A stretch of DNA of 30,224 nucleotides. It comes from an uncultured Prevotella sp. GTDB lineage: Bacteria; Bacteroidota; Bacteroidia; Bacteroidales; Bacteroidaceae. Positions 16,978 to 24,126 of this stretch are shown in pieces. How positions within the stretch are numbered: the stretch's first letter is position 1; each line of letters opens with the position of its first letter. The stretch lies in contig URUK01000031.1 of assembly GCA_900551055.1 (NCBI GenBank), positions 1-30,224 of the forward strand, given 5' to 3'. The notes under the pieces are model-generated. The model did not search any database. It was not told the origin of the DNA and saw only the letters and a program-made list of their open reading frames with translations. Made by a program: the position numbers and the translations under genes.

Positions 16978-17159
16978 TTATTGTAGTTAAAGTAGTTATC
17001 GCTCGCTTACGCTCGCTAAGTAGTTAAAGTCAAATGCCATTGCAGGCAGTTGTCTTGCGGATTTAGTTGTTTTGCAGGCGAAGATTGTTGGCAAAGGTAA
17101 TGACTTTAACTACTTAGCGAGCGTAAGCGAGCGATAACTACTTTAACTACAATAACTAC
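16974..17159. repeat. Inverted repeat IR4, 59-bp perfect arms
   Basis: The arms at 16974-17032 and 17101-17159 are complementary at all 59 positions, around a 68-nt spacer. They contain TAGTTAAAGTAGTTA words around a GC-rich module (TTAGCGAGCGTAAGCGAGCG on the right arm). The left arm includes the C1 peptidase stop codon (16975-16977). The right arm ends 22 nt before the HAD start. A shared transcript would form a very long double-stranded stem. Confidence 0.95.
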
Positions 17160-17181
17160 CAAAAAGGTTAATACTATAACA

Positions 17182-17832
17182 ATGGAGAAGAAAGTAAAGG
17201 CCGTAATCCTTGACTTTGACGGCACGATAGGCGACACGTGCGGCCTCATAGTGCGCACTATGCAGCAGACTTTGGCCGAGGTGGGGCTGCCCGGGCGGTC
17301 TGACGACGAGTGCGCGGCCATGATTGGCCTGCCTCTGAAGCAGACTTTCACGCAGCTGATGCCGATGGACGATGCCACGGGCGACCTCTGCGAGGCTACA
17401 TACCGCCGCATCTTCGCGGTTAACAACCGTCCGGGCACGGTGCGCCCTTTTCCCGGCGTGTGCGAGACTATCCGCAGCATGCACCGCGCCGGGCTGCTTG
17501 TCACCATTGCGAGCAGCCGCTTCCGCACGTCGCTAATGGAGTTTCTGGAGGAGATGAGGCTTGTGGAATATGTGCCATACGTGCTCGGGGCTGGCGACGT
17601 GGAGCACGCCAAGCCCGCTCCCGACATGGTTCTCAAGACGCTGGCCGACAACGGCTTGAAGCCCGGCGAGGCCATCGTGGTTGGCGATACGGAGTTCGAC
17701 ATACGTATGGCGCACGCCGCCGGAGTGAAGGCCGTCGGTGTGACATACGGCAACGGACGGCGTGAAGACCTTGAACGGGAACGCGCCGAGTGGATAATAG
17801 ACAGGTTCGTGGAACTGGAGGGGATAGTGTGA
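17182..17832 (+). CDS. HAD-superfamily phosphatase, phosphoglycolate phosphatase-like
   Basis: The 216-residue protein has all four HAD motifs: the nucleophile D11 and acid D13 in LDFDGTIGDT, the Ser of TIASS (111-112), K144 in HAKPAPDMV, and the acidic pair in VVGDTEFDI (D169, D173). The helical cap between motifs I and II (about 20-90) is of the type found in phosphoglycolate phosphatase, beta-phosphoglucomutase and PpaX-like enzymes. It should hydrolyse a small phosphorylated metabolite in the cytoplasm; the substrate cannot be assigned. It may be transcribed from the C1 peptidase promoter through IR4, since no strong promoter is visible in the gap. Confidence 0.88.
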   Translation: MEKKVKAVILDFDGTIGDTCGLIVRTMQQTLAEVGLPGRSDDECAAMIGLPLKQTFTQLMPMDDATGDLCEATYRRIFAVNNRPGTVRPFPGVCETIRSMHRAGLLVTIASSRFRTSLMEFLEEMRLVEYVPYVLGAGDVEHAKPAPDMVLKTLADNGLKPGEAIVVGDTEFDIRMAHAAGVKAVGVTYGNGRREDLERERAEWIIDRFVELEGIV

Positions 17833-17833
17833 C

Positions 17834-18301
17834 ACCCACCCAACCCTCCCGAAGGGAGGGAGCTTAATATGCTTTTGCCGCTTTGTGATATTGGCCTTAT
17901 CAGGCTTATCCGCCCTATCCGGCCTATAAATAAATAGGTCTTATAAGGCTGACAAGCCTTATAAGGCCGATAACATTTTTGCTGTTGGCAATCAGCTAAT
18001 GGCCTGGCAGGCCGCGGTAATCAAGCTCCCTCCCTTTGGGAGGGCTGGGGTGGGTATTCAATATGCCACCTTTTGCTGTGCAAAAGGCCGTCAATTACAA
18101 TGCAAAAGGCCGTCTTTTAGCTGCTAAAAGACGGCCTTTTGGTAACTTGTTGGCAACCAGCCTGTTAACATATATGTCCTATCTGCCTTATAAGCCCTAT
18201 TCACCAATAGGCCGGATAGACCAAACAAGCCTGATAAGGCTAATAATACCACCCTGCAAAAGCATACCAAACTCCCTCCCTTTGGGAGGGTTGGGGTGGG
18301 T
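17834..18301. repeat. Composite repeat element, copy E (about 468 bp)
   Basis: The order is a C-rich module (17834-17865), a block rich in CTTATAAGGC and GGCCTTATCAGG words, a G-rich module (18024-18055), a 22-nt array, a second such block, and a G-rich module (18270-18301). The two ends are inverted copies of each other for at least 70 bp, with weaker similarity to about 120 bp. One internal hairpin has an 11-bp perfect stem (17940-17950 with 17955-17965). The whole element recurs in reverse complement at 21152-21620. No open reading frame of note. Confidence 0.9.
18060..18140. repeat. Four-unit 22-nt array E (inside composite element)
   Basis: Units start at 18060, 18082, 18104 and 18126. 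The order is F F F R. The last two units form a perfect 17-bp stem (18104-18120 with 18124-18140) with a CTG loop, followed by GG. This can serve as a bidirectional terminator between the convergent HAD and rnc genes. Confidence 0.9.
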
Positions 18302-18336
18302 ATTCCTTTTGGTTGGTGTGGGTTGTCCCTTTGGTT

Positions 18337-18362
18337 GGGGGTGGGGTTAGGGTGGCGGTGGG
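18337..18362 (+). other. G-quadruplex motif next to rnc
   Basis: Four G-runs (18337-18341, 18343-18346, 18350-18352 and 18360-18362) with loops of 1, 3 and 7 nt meet the usual quadruplex rule. It ends 8 bp from the rnc stop codon, on the strand opposite to rnc mRNA. It adds to the three G-rich modules of the adjacent composite element. Confidence 0.55.
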
Positions 18363-18369
18363 TGCCTGT

Positions 18370-19410
18370 TTACTCTGCAAACGCGGCGGCTTCGGCTGCC
18401 GCAACAATGTCTTCTTTTGACATCCTGTCAGAGAAAGCCTTGATGTCGGAGAGGTCGAACTCGTCTACTTCATCTTTCTTCTGTCGGTTTACAGCCCTTT
18501 CCTTGGCAGTATTTTCCGCCGTGCCTGTTTCCTGCGCCATGGCGTCATGGCTTGTTTCTTTAGCCTGCGGAATGATGAAATCTTCCTTTACTTCCACGTC
18601 GGGCACCGTCTCCACCGGCTCTTCCTCCATCTTCGTGCGCTCGGTCTTTGCGGCGAACACCGCGTCGATGAACTGCGGTTTGCGCCTAAGGTTCTGCAAG
18701 GCGGTCTTGCTGGCGGTCTGTTGGCTCTCCTTTTTGGAGTAGCCGCGCCCTTCGCCACCTTCTATCCCTTCGATAACCGCCTTGTAGACGAACGTCTGGC
18801 TGTTGCTGTTGTCGCGTTTCTGCTCTACAAGCTGGAAGTCGAGTTTCACCTTGTTCTTCTGGCACCACTCTATGAGTTTGCTCTTGAAGTTCACTTCCTT
18901 GTAAGCAACTTTGTCGAGGTTGATAAGCTGCGAGAGTATGCGTTTCTGCATGAAGCGCATGCACGCGCTGTAGCCGCGGTCCAGGTATATGGCCCCTACG
19001 AGGGCTTCGAAAGCATTTCCTTCCATGTAATTGTTATGGGAGGACATGTGTCCGTTGGATATTATCAGCTGGCCTATGCCTATTTCGTGGGCCAGGCGGT
19101 TGAGCGTCTCCCTCTGTACAATCTTGCTCCTTGTCGTGGTAAGGAAGCCTTCGCGCTTGCCTTCGAAGTGGCGGAACACTATGTCGCCCACGATGGCGTC
19201 GAGAATGGCGTCGCCAAGGAACTCAAGGCGTTCGTTGTTTACGGGTTTTCCCTTTGCGTTGCGCTTGGCCATGCTGCGGTGCATGAGCGCCTGTTTGTAG
19301 AAGTTGATGTCGTGGGGGTAAAATCCGATGATGTCGCGTAAAGAACAATAAAGCTCCTTTTCCTTGCGGAAAGGGAGCTTTATCTTGTCTATGAAGTTAT
19401 TAATCAACAT
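18370..19410 (-). CDS. rnc: Ribonuclease III
   Basis: The enzyme has 346 residues, longer than the roughly 225 of E. coli RNase III. It cleaves double-stranded RNA in rRNA and mRNA processing. The signature NERLEFLGDAILDA (residues 59-72) supplies E63 and D67, and E135 matches E. coli Glu117. The position of E. coli Asp114 is Asn132 (GNAFEALVGAIYLD). A double-stranded RNA-binding domain spans about 174-245 (FKSKLIEWCQ to TALQNLRRK). The last 100 residues are an acidic, probably disordered tail. The first four codons overlap the end of fabF (11 nt), fixing the start and showing an acpP-fabF-rnc operon. Codons 10-21 form a GCAA-capped hairpin in the mRNA. Confidence 0.96.
   Translation of the reverse strand: MLINNFIDKIKLPFRKEKELYCSLRDIIGFYPHDINFYKQALMHRSMAKRNAKGKPVNNERLEFLGDAILDAIVGDIVFRHFEGKREGFLTTTRSKIVQRETLNRLAHEIGIGQLIISNGHMSSHNNYMEGNAFEALVGAIYLDRGYSACMRFMQKRILSQLINLDKVAYKEVNFKSKLIEWCQKNKVKLDFQLVEQKRDNSNSQTFVYKAVIEGIEGGEGRGYSKKESQQTASKTALQNLRRKPQFIDAVFAAKTERTKMEEEPVETVPDVEVKEDFIIPQAKETSHDAMAQETGTAENTAKERAVNRQKKDEVDEFDLSDIKAFSDRMSKEDIVAAAEAAAFAE
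19348..19383 (-). promoter_or_regulatory. Hairpin in the 5' coding region of rnc
   Basis: In the mRNA, two 16-nt arms (19383-19368 and 19363-19348) pair at 15 positions, with one C-A mismatch. They are closed by a GCAA (GNRA-type) tetraloop. The hairpin begins 16 nt after the fabF stop codon and is followed by a U-rich stretch. It could be a processing site for RNase III itself, an attenuator between fabF and rnc, or both. Confidence 0.6.
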
Positions 19411-20662
19411 ATTTCTTGAAGATAACGCAGGCGTTGTGTCCGCCGAAGCCGAACGTGTTGCTCATCGCCGCACGGACGGTGCGCTTCTGCGCCTTGTTGA
19501 AAGTGAAGTTCAGGTTATAGTCTATCTCTTCGTCCTTGTCGTCTTCATCGTGGTTGATTGTCGGCGGAACGATGTCGTTCTGCACGGCAAGTACGCTCGC
19601 CATGGCCTCTACCGCGCCGGCTGCGCCGAGCAGGTGACCGGTCATTGACTTCGTAGAGCTGATGTTCAGCTTGTAAGCCGCGTCTCCGAACACATCCTTT
19701 ATGGCCTTGGCCTCGGATATGTCGCCTACGTGTGTCGATGTTCCGTGGACGTTGATGTAGTCTATGTCTTCAGGTTTCATGCCCGCATCTTCGAGAGCCG
19801 CCTGCATCACGAGCTTCGCTCCGAGACCTTCGGGGTGCGATGCGGTGATGTGGTATGCGTCGGCGCTTTCGCCTTCACCCACCATTTCGGCGTAGATTTT
19901 GGCTCCGCGTGCCTTCGCGTGCTCCAATTCTTCGAGGATAAGGCATCCTGCTCCTTCCGCCATCACGAAGCCGTCGCGGCTTGCGCTGAACGGGCGTGAA
20001 GCCCTGGCAGGCTCGTCGTTGCGTGTGGAGAGCGCGTGCATGGCGTTGAAGCCGCCCACGCCGCAGGCGCAGATGGCAGCCTCTGCTCCACCGCTTACGA
20101 TGATGTTGGCCTTGCCCAAGCGGATGAGGTTGAACGCATCGGCCAACGCGTTGGTCGATGACGCGCAGGCGGAGGTGGTTGCATAGTTGGGACCGTGAAA
20201 TCCGTATTGTATTGAGATTTGGCCGGCAGCTATGTCGCTAATCATCTTCGGGATGAAGAACGGGTTGAACTTGGGGCCGTTCTCCTTGTTCAGCGCGTAG
20301 TAAGACACTTCGTCCTCAAAGGTCTTTATACCGCCGATGCCTACGCCGAAGATTACTCCGATGCGGTTCTTGTCCTCTTTTTCCAAGTCCATGCCGCTGT
20401 CCTTTACGGCCTGTGCCGCGCTGACGAGGGCCAGCTGGGTGTAGCGGTCCATCTTGCGGGCTTCCTTGCGGTCAATCCAGTCGCCTACGTTGAGTCCCTT
20501 GACTTCGCATGCAAACTGTGTCTTGAACTTGGAGCAGTCGAACTGTGTAATAGGAGCGGCACCGCTTACACCCTCAATGAGGTTCTTCCATGTCTCTTCG
20601 ACATTGTTTCCTACAGGTGTAACCGCGCCTAATCCTGTTACTACTACTCTTTTCAATTCCAT
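19400..20662 (-). CDS. fabF: 3-oxoacyl-ACP synthase II
   Basis: At 420 residues this is a standard KAS II. It extends fatty acyl chains by condensing malonyl-ACP with acyl-ACP. The Cys-His-His catalytic triad is complete: C166 in TTSACASSTNAL, H306 in NVHGTSTHVGD and H343 in SMTGHLLGAAGA. The N-terminus (RVVVTGLGAVTPVGN) is typical. It begins 19 nt after the acpP stop codon and overlaps rnc at its other end, the acpP-fabF-rnc order found in many bacteria. Expression should start at the acpP promoter. Confidence 0.97.
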   Translation of the reverse strand: MELKRVVVTGLGAVTPVGNNVEETWKNLIEGVSGAAPITQFDCSKFKTQFACEVKGLNVGDWIDRKEARKMDRYTQLALVSAAQAVKDSGMDLEKEDKNRIGVIFGVGIGGIKTFEDEVSYYALNKENGPKFNPFFIPKMISDIAAGQISIQYGFHGPNYATTSACASSTNALADAFNLIRLGKANIIVSGGAEAAICACGVGGFNAMHALSTRNDEPARASRPFSASRDGFVMAEGAGCLILEELEHAKARGAKIYAEMVGEGESADAYHITASHPEGLGAKLVMQAALEDAGMKPEDIDYINVHGTSTHVGDISEAKAIKDVFGDAAYKLNISSTKSMTGHLLGAAGAVEAMASVLAVQNDIVPPTINHDEDDKDEEIDYNLNFTFNKAQKRTVRAAMSNTFGFGGHNACVIFKKYVD

Positions 20663-20681
20663 TTATCGCAGTCTGGAATTA

Positions 20682-20918
20682 TTATTTCATGTTAGCCTCA
20701 ATGTAGCTGATGGCGTCGCCAACGGTGGCGATTGTCTCTGCCTTGTCGTCAGGAATAGAGATGTTGAACTCCTTTTCGAATTCCATGATCAGCTCTACTG
20801 TGTCGAGAGAGTCTGCGCCGAGGTCGTTTGTGAAGCTTGCTTCGGGCTTTACTTCAGCCTCGTCAACACCAAGTTTCTCTACAATGATAGCTTTTACTTT
20901 AGATTCAATTTCTGACAT
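20682..20918 (-). CDS. acpP: Acyl carrier protein
   Basis: This acidic protein of 78 residues has the classic attachment motif GADSLDTVEL. Ser37 should carry the 4'-phosphopantetheine arm that holds growing fatty acyl chains. Length, charge and the following fabF gene leave no doubt about the family. It is the first gene of the acpP-fabF-rnc operon, with its own promoter 55 nt upstream. Confidence 0.97.
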   Translation of the reverse strand: MSEIESKVKAIIVEKLGVDEAEVKPEASFTNDLGADSLDTVELIMEFEKEFNISIPDDKAETIATVGDAISYIEANMK

Positions 20919-20972
20919 GATTGTAATGTTTTAAAAAGTTTATAATAAAATTCGAATCTCAAAAAATCGGTG

Positions 20973-21004
20973 CAAAGGAACGAATTTTTATTTAAGTGTG
21001 CAAA
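20973..21004 (-). promoter_or_regulatory. Promoter of the acpP-fabF-rnc operon
   Basis: On the minus strand, TTTG (21001-21004) and TTCCTTTG (20973-20980, one mismatch to TAnnTTTG) are 20 bp apart. The predicted leader is about 50 nt. Confidence 0.65.
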
Positions 21005-21030
21005 TATTTTTGACAAAAAAGTGCTTTCTT

Positions 21031-21057
21031 TTGCACATATCAGGGGTATGTGTGCAA
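21031..21057. promoter_or_regulatory. Inverted repeat upstream of the acpP promoter
   Basis: TTGCACATA (21031-21039) faces TATGTGTGCAA (21047-21057) with a two-base insertion, 27-53 bp upstream of the -33 box. It could be an operator for the fatty-acid operon. I know of no matching regulator here. The rest of the acpP-pdxB gap to 21151 shows no gene. Confidence 0.3.
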
Positions 21058-21151
21058 TAAAACGAGGGGCGGAACGGGAGCCGGAGAAGGCGGGAAAGGC
21101 ATTTGGCGGCCGGCGCGCTGCTAACTTACACCCACTCCAACTAAAGGGAAC

Positions 21152-21620
21152 ACCCACTCCAATCCTCCCGAAGGGAGGGAGCCTGATATGCTTTTGCAGG
21201 ATGGTGTTATTGGCCTTATCAGGCTTGTTTGGCCTATCCGGCCTATTGGTGAATAGGGCTTATAAGGCAGATAGGGCATATATGTTAACAGGCTGGTTGC
21301 CAACAAGTTAGCAAAAGACCGTCTTTTGGCTGCTAAAAGACGGCCTTTTGCATTGTAATTGACGGCCTTTTGCACGGCAAAAGGTGGCATATTGAACACC
21401 CTCCCCAGCCCTCCCAAAGGGAGGGAGCTTGATTACCGCTGCCTGCCAGGCCGTTAGCTGATTGCCAACAGCAAAAATGTTATCGGCCTTATAAGGCTTA
21501 TCGGCTTTATAAGACCTATTTATTTATAGGCCGGATAGGCCAAACAAGCCTGATAAGGCCAATAACACCACCCTGCAAAAACATACCAAGCCCCCTCCCT
21601 TCGGGAGGGTTGGGGTGGGT
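21152..21620. repeat. Composite repeat element, copy F (inverted copy of E)
   Basis: This is the reverse complement of the element at 17834-18301: the same modules in the opposite order, nearly the same length (469 bp), and by eye about nine of ten positions identical. G-rich modules lie at 21152-21182 (degraded), 21399-21432 and 21590-21620. Similarity continues a further 25-30 bp beyond one end (TTGG-GTGGGT words). Copies E and F flank acpP-fabF-rnc. Confidence 0.9.
21313..21393. repeat. Four-unit 22-nt array F (inside composite element)
   Basis: Units start at 21313, 21335, 21357 and 21379. The order is F R R R, the reverse complement of array E. The third unit has AATTG in place of AAAAG, and the last ends in ATATTG. 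Confidence 0.9.
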
Positions 21621-21665
21621 TATCCCTCTGGTTGGGGTGGGTCGTAAGGTGCTGTGTGGAGGATG

Positions 21666-22691
21666 TCAGGCGTACCATTCCCTTCTCAACGGGTAGTTGC
21701 CGCGCAGCTCCTCAAACCGTTCAGGCGCGGCTTTCAGGCGCGCGCTGTCGTCAAGCGGGTTGTACAGTTGCAGGCGGAGGGTGTCATCGTCGGTCGAAGG
21801 GACGAAAGTCGGAGGCAGCGGAGGCGGCACGATGAGCGGCGGACGGCGCAGGCCGAAGTGGCGGCAGAGCCCGTCGATGACCATGTTGTCGGCGTTTGCC
21901 TTGCCGTCGGCGCTATAGCCTGCGATGTGGGGCGTGGCAATCCATACGCGGCGGAGCAGCCGCCGGTCTATTTCAGGCTCGTTCTCCCATGTGTCGATGA
22001 CGGCGTCTTCCACCTTATTATATATTAAGGCGTCAAGCAGTGCGCCGTTGTCAACCACGCCGCCGCGGCTCGTGTTGACGACGAGCGGCCTGCGGACGAG
22101 GCTGTTGAAGAAGTCGGCGCCGGCCAGATGGAACGTGGGGTGCGGCCCGTCTTTTGTCAGCGGCACGTGGAATGTTATGATGTCGGCATCGCGCTGGATG
22201 TCGGCCATCGTGGCGAACGCGCCCGTGTCGCCGCGTTCCTGCCGCGGAGGGTCGCACACGAGCACGCGCATCCCGTATTCTTCGGCCACGGCCTTGACCT
22301 TCGTTCCTACGTGTCCGCAGCCTACGATGCCGATTGTCATGCCTTCGAGCCGCGCTCCGCGGTCGCGCTTCAGCAGCAGTAGCACCGACCTTACGTATTG
22401 TGCCACGGAGGCGGCGTTGCACCCCGGACAGCTCATCCACGTTATCCCGGCTCGTTGCATGTAGTCGGTGTCGATGTGGTCGAAGCCGATTGTAGCCGTC
22501 GCCACGAACCTTACGCTGCTTCCTTCGAGCAAGCGCCCGTCGCACCGGGTGCGCGTCCTCACGATGAGAGCGTCGGCGTCGCGCACGTCTTCGGGGGTTA
22601 TGGCCGCTCCTTTCAGGTAGACCGCGTCGCCGGTGAGGCTGCTTATGGCTTCGCGGATGTACGGGATTTTGTCGTCTATGACTATTTTCAT
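21666..22691 (-). CDS. pdxB: 4-phosphoerythronate dehydrogenase
   Basis: At 341 residues this belongs to the D-2-hydroxyacid dehydrogenase family. The opening MKIVIDDKIPYI is characteristic of PdxB. The enzyme oxidises 4-phosphoerythronate in the DXP-dependent pathway to pyridoxal phosphate. The NAD-binding motif is GIVGCGHVG (121-129). The catalytic residues are R209 (NTSRGGVVD), a Glu in DTWENEPE (236 or 238) and H255 (ATPHIAGYS). The C-terminal extension after about residue 290, which carries the PdxB-specific dimerisation region, is present. It seems to be transcribed alone: a -7 box lies about 95 nt upstream and copy F of the composite element follows the stop codon. Confidence 0.94.
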   Translation of the reverse strand: MKIVIDDKIPYIREAISSLTGDAVYLKGAAITPEDVRDADALIVRTRTRCDGRLLEGSSVRFVATATIGFDHIDTDYMQRAGITWMSCPGCNAASVAQYVRSVLLLLKRDRGARLEGMTIGIVGCGHVGTKVKAVAEEYGMRVLVCDPPRQERGDTGAFATMADIQRDADIITFHVPLTKDGPHPTFHLAGADFFNSLVRRPLVVNTSRGGVVDNGALLDALIYNKVEDAVIDTWENEPEIDRRLLRRVWIATPHIAGYSADGKANADNMVIDGLCRHFGLRRPPLIVPPPLPPTFVPSTDDDTLRLQLYNPLDDSARLKAAPERFEELRGNYPLRREWYA

Positions 22692-22705
22692 TGTCGTAAG
22701 TTTTT

Positions 22706-22760
22706 GTTTCCGGAGTTAAGGAAATTTGTCTTTGAGGTTAAATCTTCTTAACTCCGAAAC
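22706..22760. repeat. Inverted repeat IR5
   Basis: The arms 22706-22720 and 22747-22760 (GTTTCCGGAGTTAAG against CTTAACTCCGAAAC) pair with one bulged base, and pairing continues inward imperfectly. It uses the same GGAGTTAAG word as IR2. It lies in the predicted leader of pdxB, between the -7 box and the start codon. Confidence 0.7.
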
Positions 22761-22784
22761 ACATGTTATTGTCGCTTCTGCTTG

Positions 22785-22792
22785 CAAAAATA
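22785..22792 (-). promoter_or_regulatory. -7 box for pdxB
   Basis: TATTTTTG on the minus strand matches TAnnTTTG and lies 93 nt upstream of the pdxB start. No clear -33 element is visible. Confidence 0.45.
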
Positions 22793-22812
22793 CTAAAAAT
22801 GTCGCTTATTGG

Positions 22813-22843
22813 TTGGCGGAATGAAAATAAATCGCTATCTTTG
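22813..22843 (+). promoter_or_regulatory. Promoter upstream of the GT9 gene
   Basis: TTG (22813-22815), 20 bp, then TATCTTTG (22836-22843), a perfect -7 match. The start codon is 172 nt further on, so this predicts an unusually long leader of about 165 nt. Confidence 0.6.
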
Positions 22844-23015
22844 CCGAATTAAATGACAGTCTTGTTAAATCTTAAAGGCTAAGTTAATGCGATGGCATCT
22901 ACTGACAATTGCAACACCATATCATACAGCGGCGTGAGCGCCGCACCACGCCGCCATGCAAGGATGTGCGCCAATCGTTCCATAAACCACGCACGTTAAA
23001 CGCCCTGGAGGAAAG
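22844..23015 (+). other. Long leader of the GT9 gene
   Basis: It contains two very short open frames, a 9-codon one at about 22853-22882 and a 16-codon one at 22888-22938 (MRWHLLTIATPYHTAA). A perfect GC hairpin (GCGGCG-TGAG-CGCCGC, 22929-22944) overlaps the stop of the second. A GGAGG at about 23007-23011 is a good ribosome binding site for the gene. The short frames are unproven. Confidence 0.35.
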
Positions 23016-24080
23016 ATGAGGACAGAGCACATACTTATAATAAGGTTTTCAGCCCTTGGCGACGTGGCGATGACAGTTCCCGTGGTGGACTCGCTGGCGA
23101 GGCAGTATCCAGACGTGAGGATAACCATGCTGAGCCGTCCTTACGCCCGTCCGTTTTTCGAATACATGCCGCAGAACGTGGGCTTCATGGAGGCCGACCT
23201 GAAAAACGAGTACTACGGAGTGAAGGGGATGAACGCCCTTTACAGGCGGCTTACGGCGAAAAACTTTACCGCCATTGCCGACTTGCACAGCGTGCTGCGT
23301 TCTGACTACCTGCGGATGCGCTTCAACATCGACCGTTTCCGCGTAGAACATATCGACAAGCACCGCACGTTACGCAAGATGCTTGTCAGCCAGACGGACA
23401 AGCGCATGGTGCATATCCCGTCGGTGTTCGACTGCTATGCCGACGTGTTCGCACGTCTCGGCTATCCGGTAAAGCCTGATTTCACCTCGCTTTTCCCTCG
23501 CGGGGGCGGCGACATCAGCCGCCTGCCAGCCGGTTTCAATACGCCGAAGGCCGACGGAGAGGTGTGGATAGGCGTTGCGCCTTTGGCCGCATATCCTGCC
23601 AAGGCGTATCCGCTTGAACTGATGGAGGAAGCGCTGAGGCGCGTAATAGCCGGCCATCCGGGCTGCCGCCTGTTCCTGTTCGGTGGAGGAAAGGCCGAAA
23701 CCGACATACTGAACGGCTGGTGTGCGAAGTTCGACCGCTGCGTGAACGCTTCGGCGCAGTTGGGCGGCATTGGACTCGAACTAATCCTTATGAGCCATCT
23801 TGACGTGATGGTTACAATGGACGGGGCCAACATGCAGATGGCTTCCATTGCCGGAACGCCGGTGGTTAGCGTATGGGGAGCGACGCATCCCAATGCCGGA
23901 CAGCTTGGCTGGGGGCAGAGTTTGGCCGACGTAGTGCAGGCCGACATGCCGTGCAGGCCGTGCAGCATATCGGGGAAGAAAGCCTGTCCGCGTGGCGACA
24001 TGCTGTGCATGAAGAGCATACAGCCAGTGGATATAGCGGCTAAGGTTGAGGACGTGCTGCGCCGCAGGCGGAATGAATGA
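23016..24080 (+). CDS. Glycosyltransferase family 9 (heptosyltransferase-like)
   Basis: The protein has 354 residues in the GT-B fold. It opens with ILIIRFSALGDVAMTVPVVD, the family's N-terminal signature with the presumed catalytic base D16. The C-terminal nucleotide-sugar site includes a phosphate-binding GGGKAETD region and VTMDGANMQMASIAGTPVVS. A Cys-rich stretch (CRPCSISGKKACPRGDMLCM) lies near the end, as in other family members. GT9 enzymes add heptose to the lipopolysaccharide inner core from ADP-heptose. In Bacteroidota, relatives with uncertain donors are common, so the sugar is not assigned. It has a promoter with a long leader and is followed after 46 nt by rubredoxin, perhaps on the same transcript. 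Confidence 0.9.
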   Translation: MRTEHILIIRFSALGDVAMTVPVVDSLARQYPDVRITMLSRPYARPFFEYMPQNVGFMEADLKNEYYGVKGMNALYRRLTAKNFTAIADLHSVLRSDYLRMRFNIDRFRVEHIDKHRTLRKMLVSQTDKRMVHIPSVFDCYADVFARLGYPVKPDFTSLFPRGGGDISRLPAGFNTPKADGEVWIGVAPLAAYPAKAYPLELMEEALRRVIAGHPGCRLFLFGGGKAETDILNGWCAKFDRCVNASAQLGGIGLELILMSHLDVMVTMDGANMQMASIAGTPVVSVWGATHPNAGQLGWGQSLADVVQADMPCRPCSISGKKACPRGDMLCMKSIQPVDIAAKVEDVLRRRRNE

Positions 24081-24126
24081 CGATTTTTTTTATCAACATG
24101 AATAACTAATTAAAACGAAAAGGATT

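Noticed and set aside
17834..18301. Composite element as an insertion sequence
   Set aside because: There is no transposase or other reading frame inside, so it can at most be a non-autonomous element.
22929..22944. Part of a tRNA or small structured RNA
   Set aside because: A single 6-bp hairpin without cloverleaf arms or a CCA end; no tRNA was found anywhere in the window.
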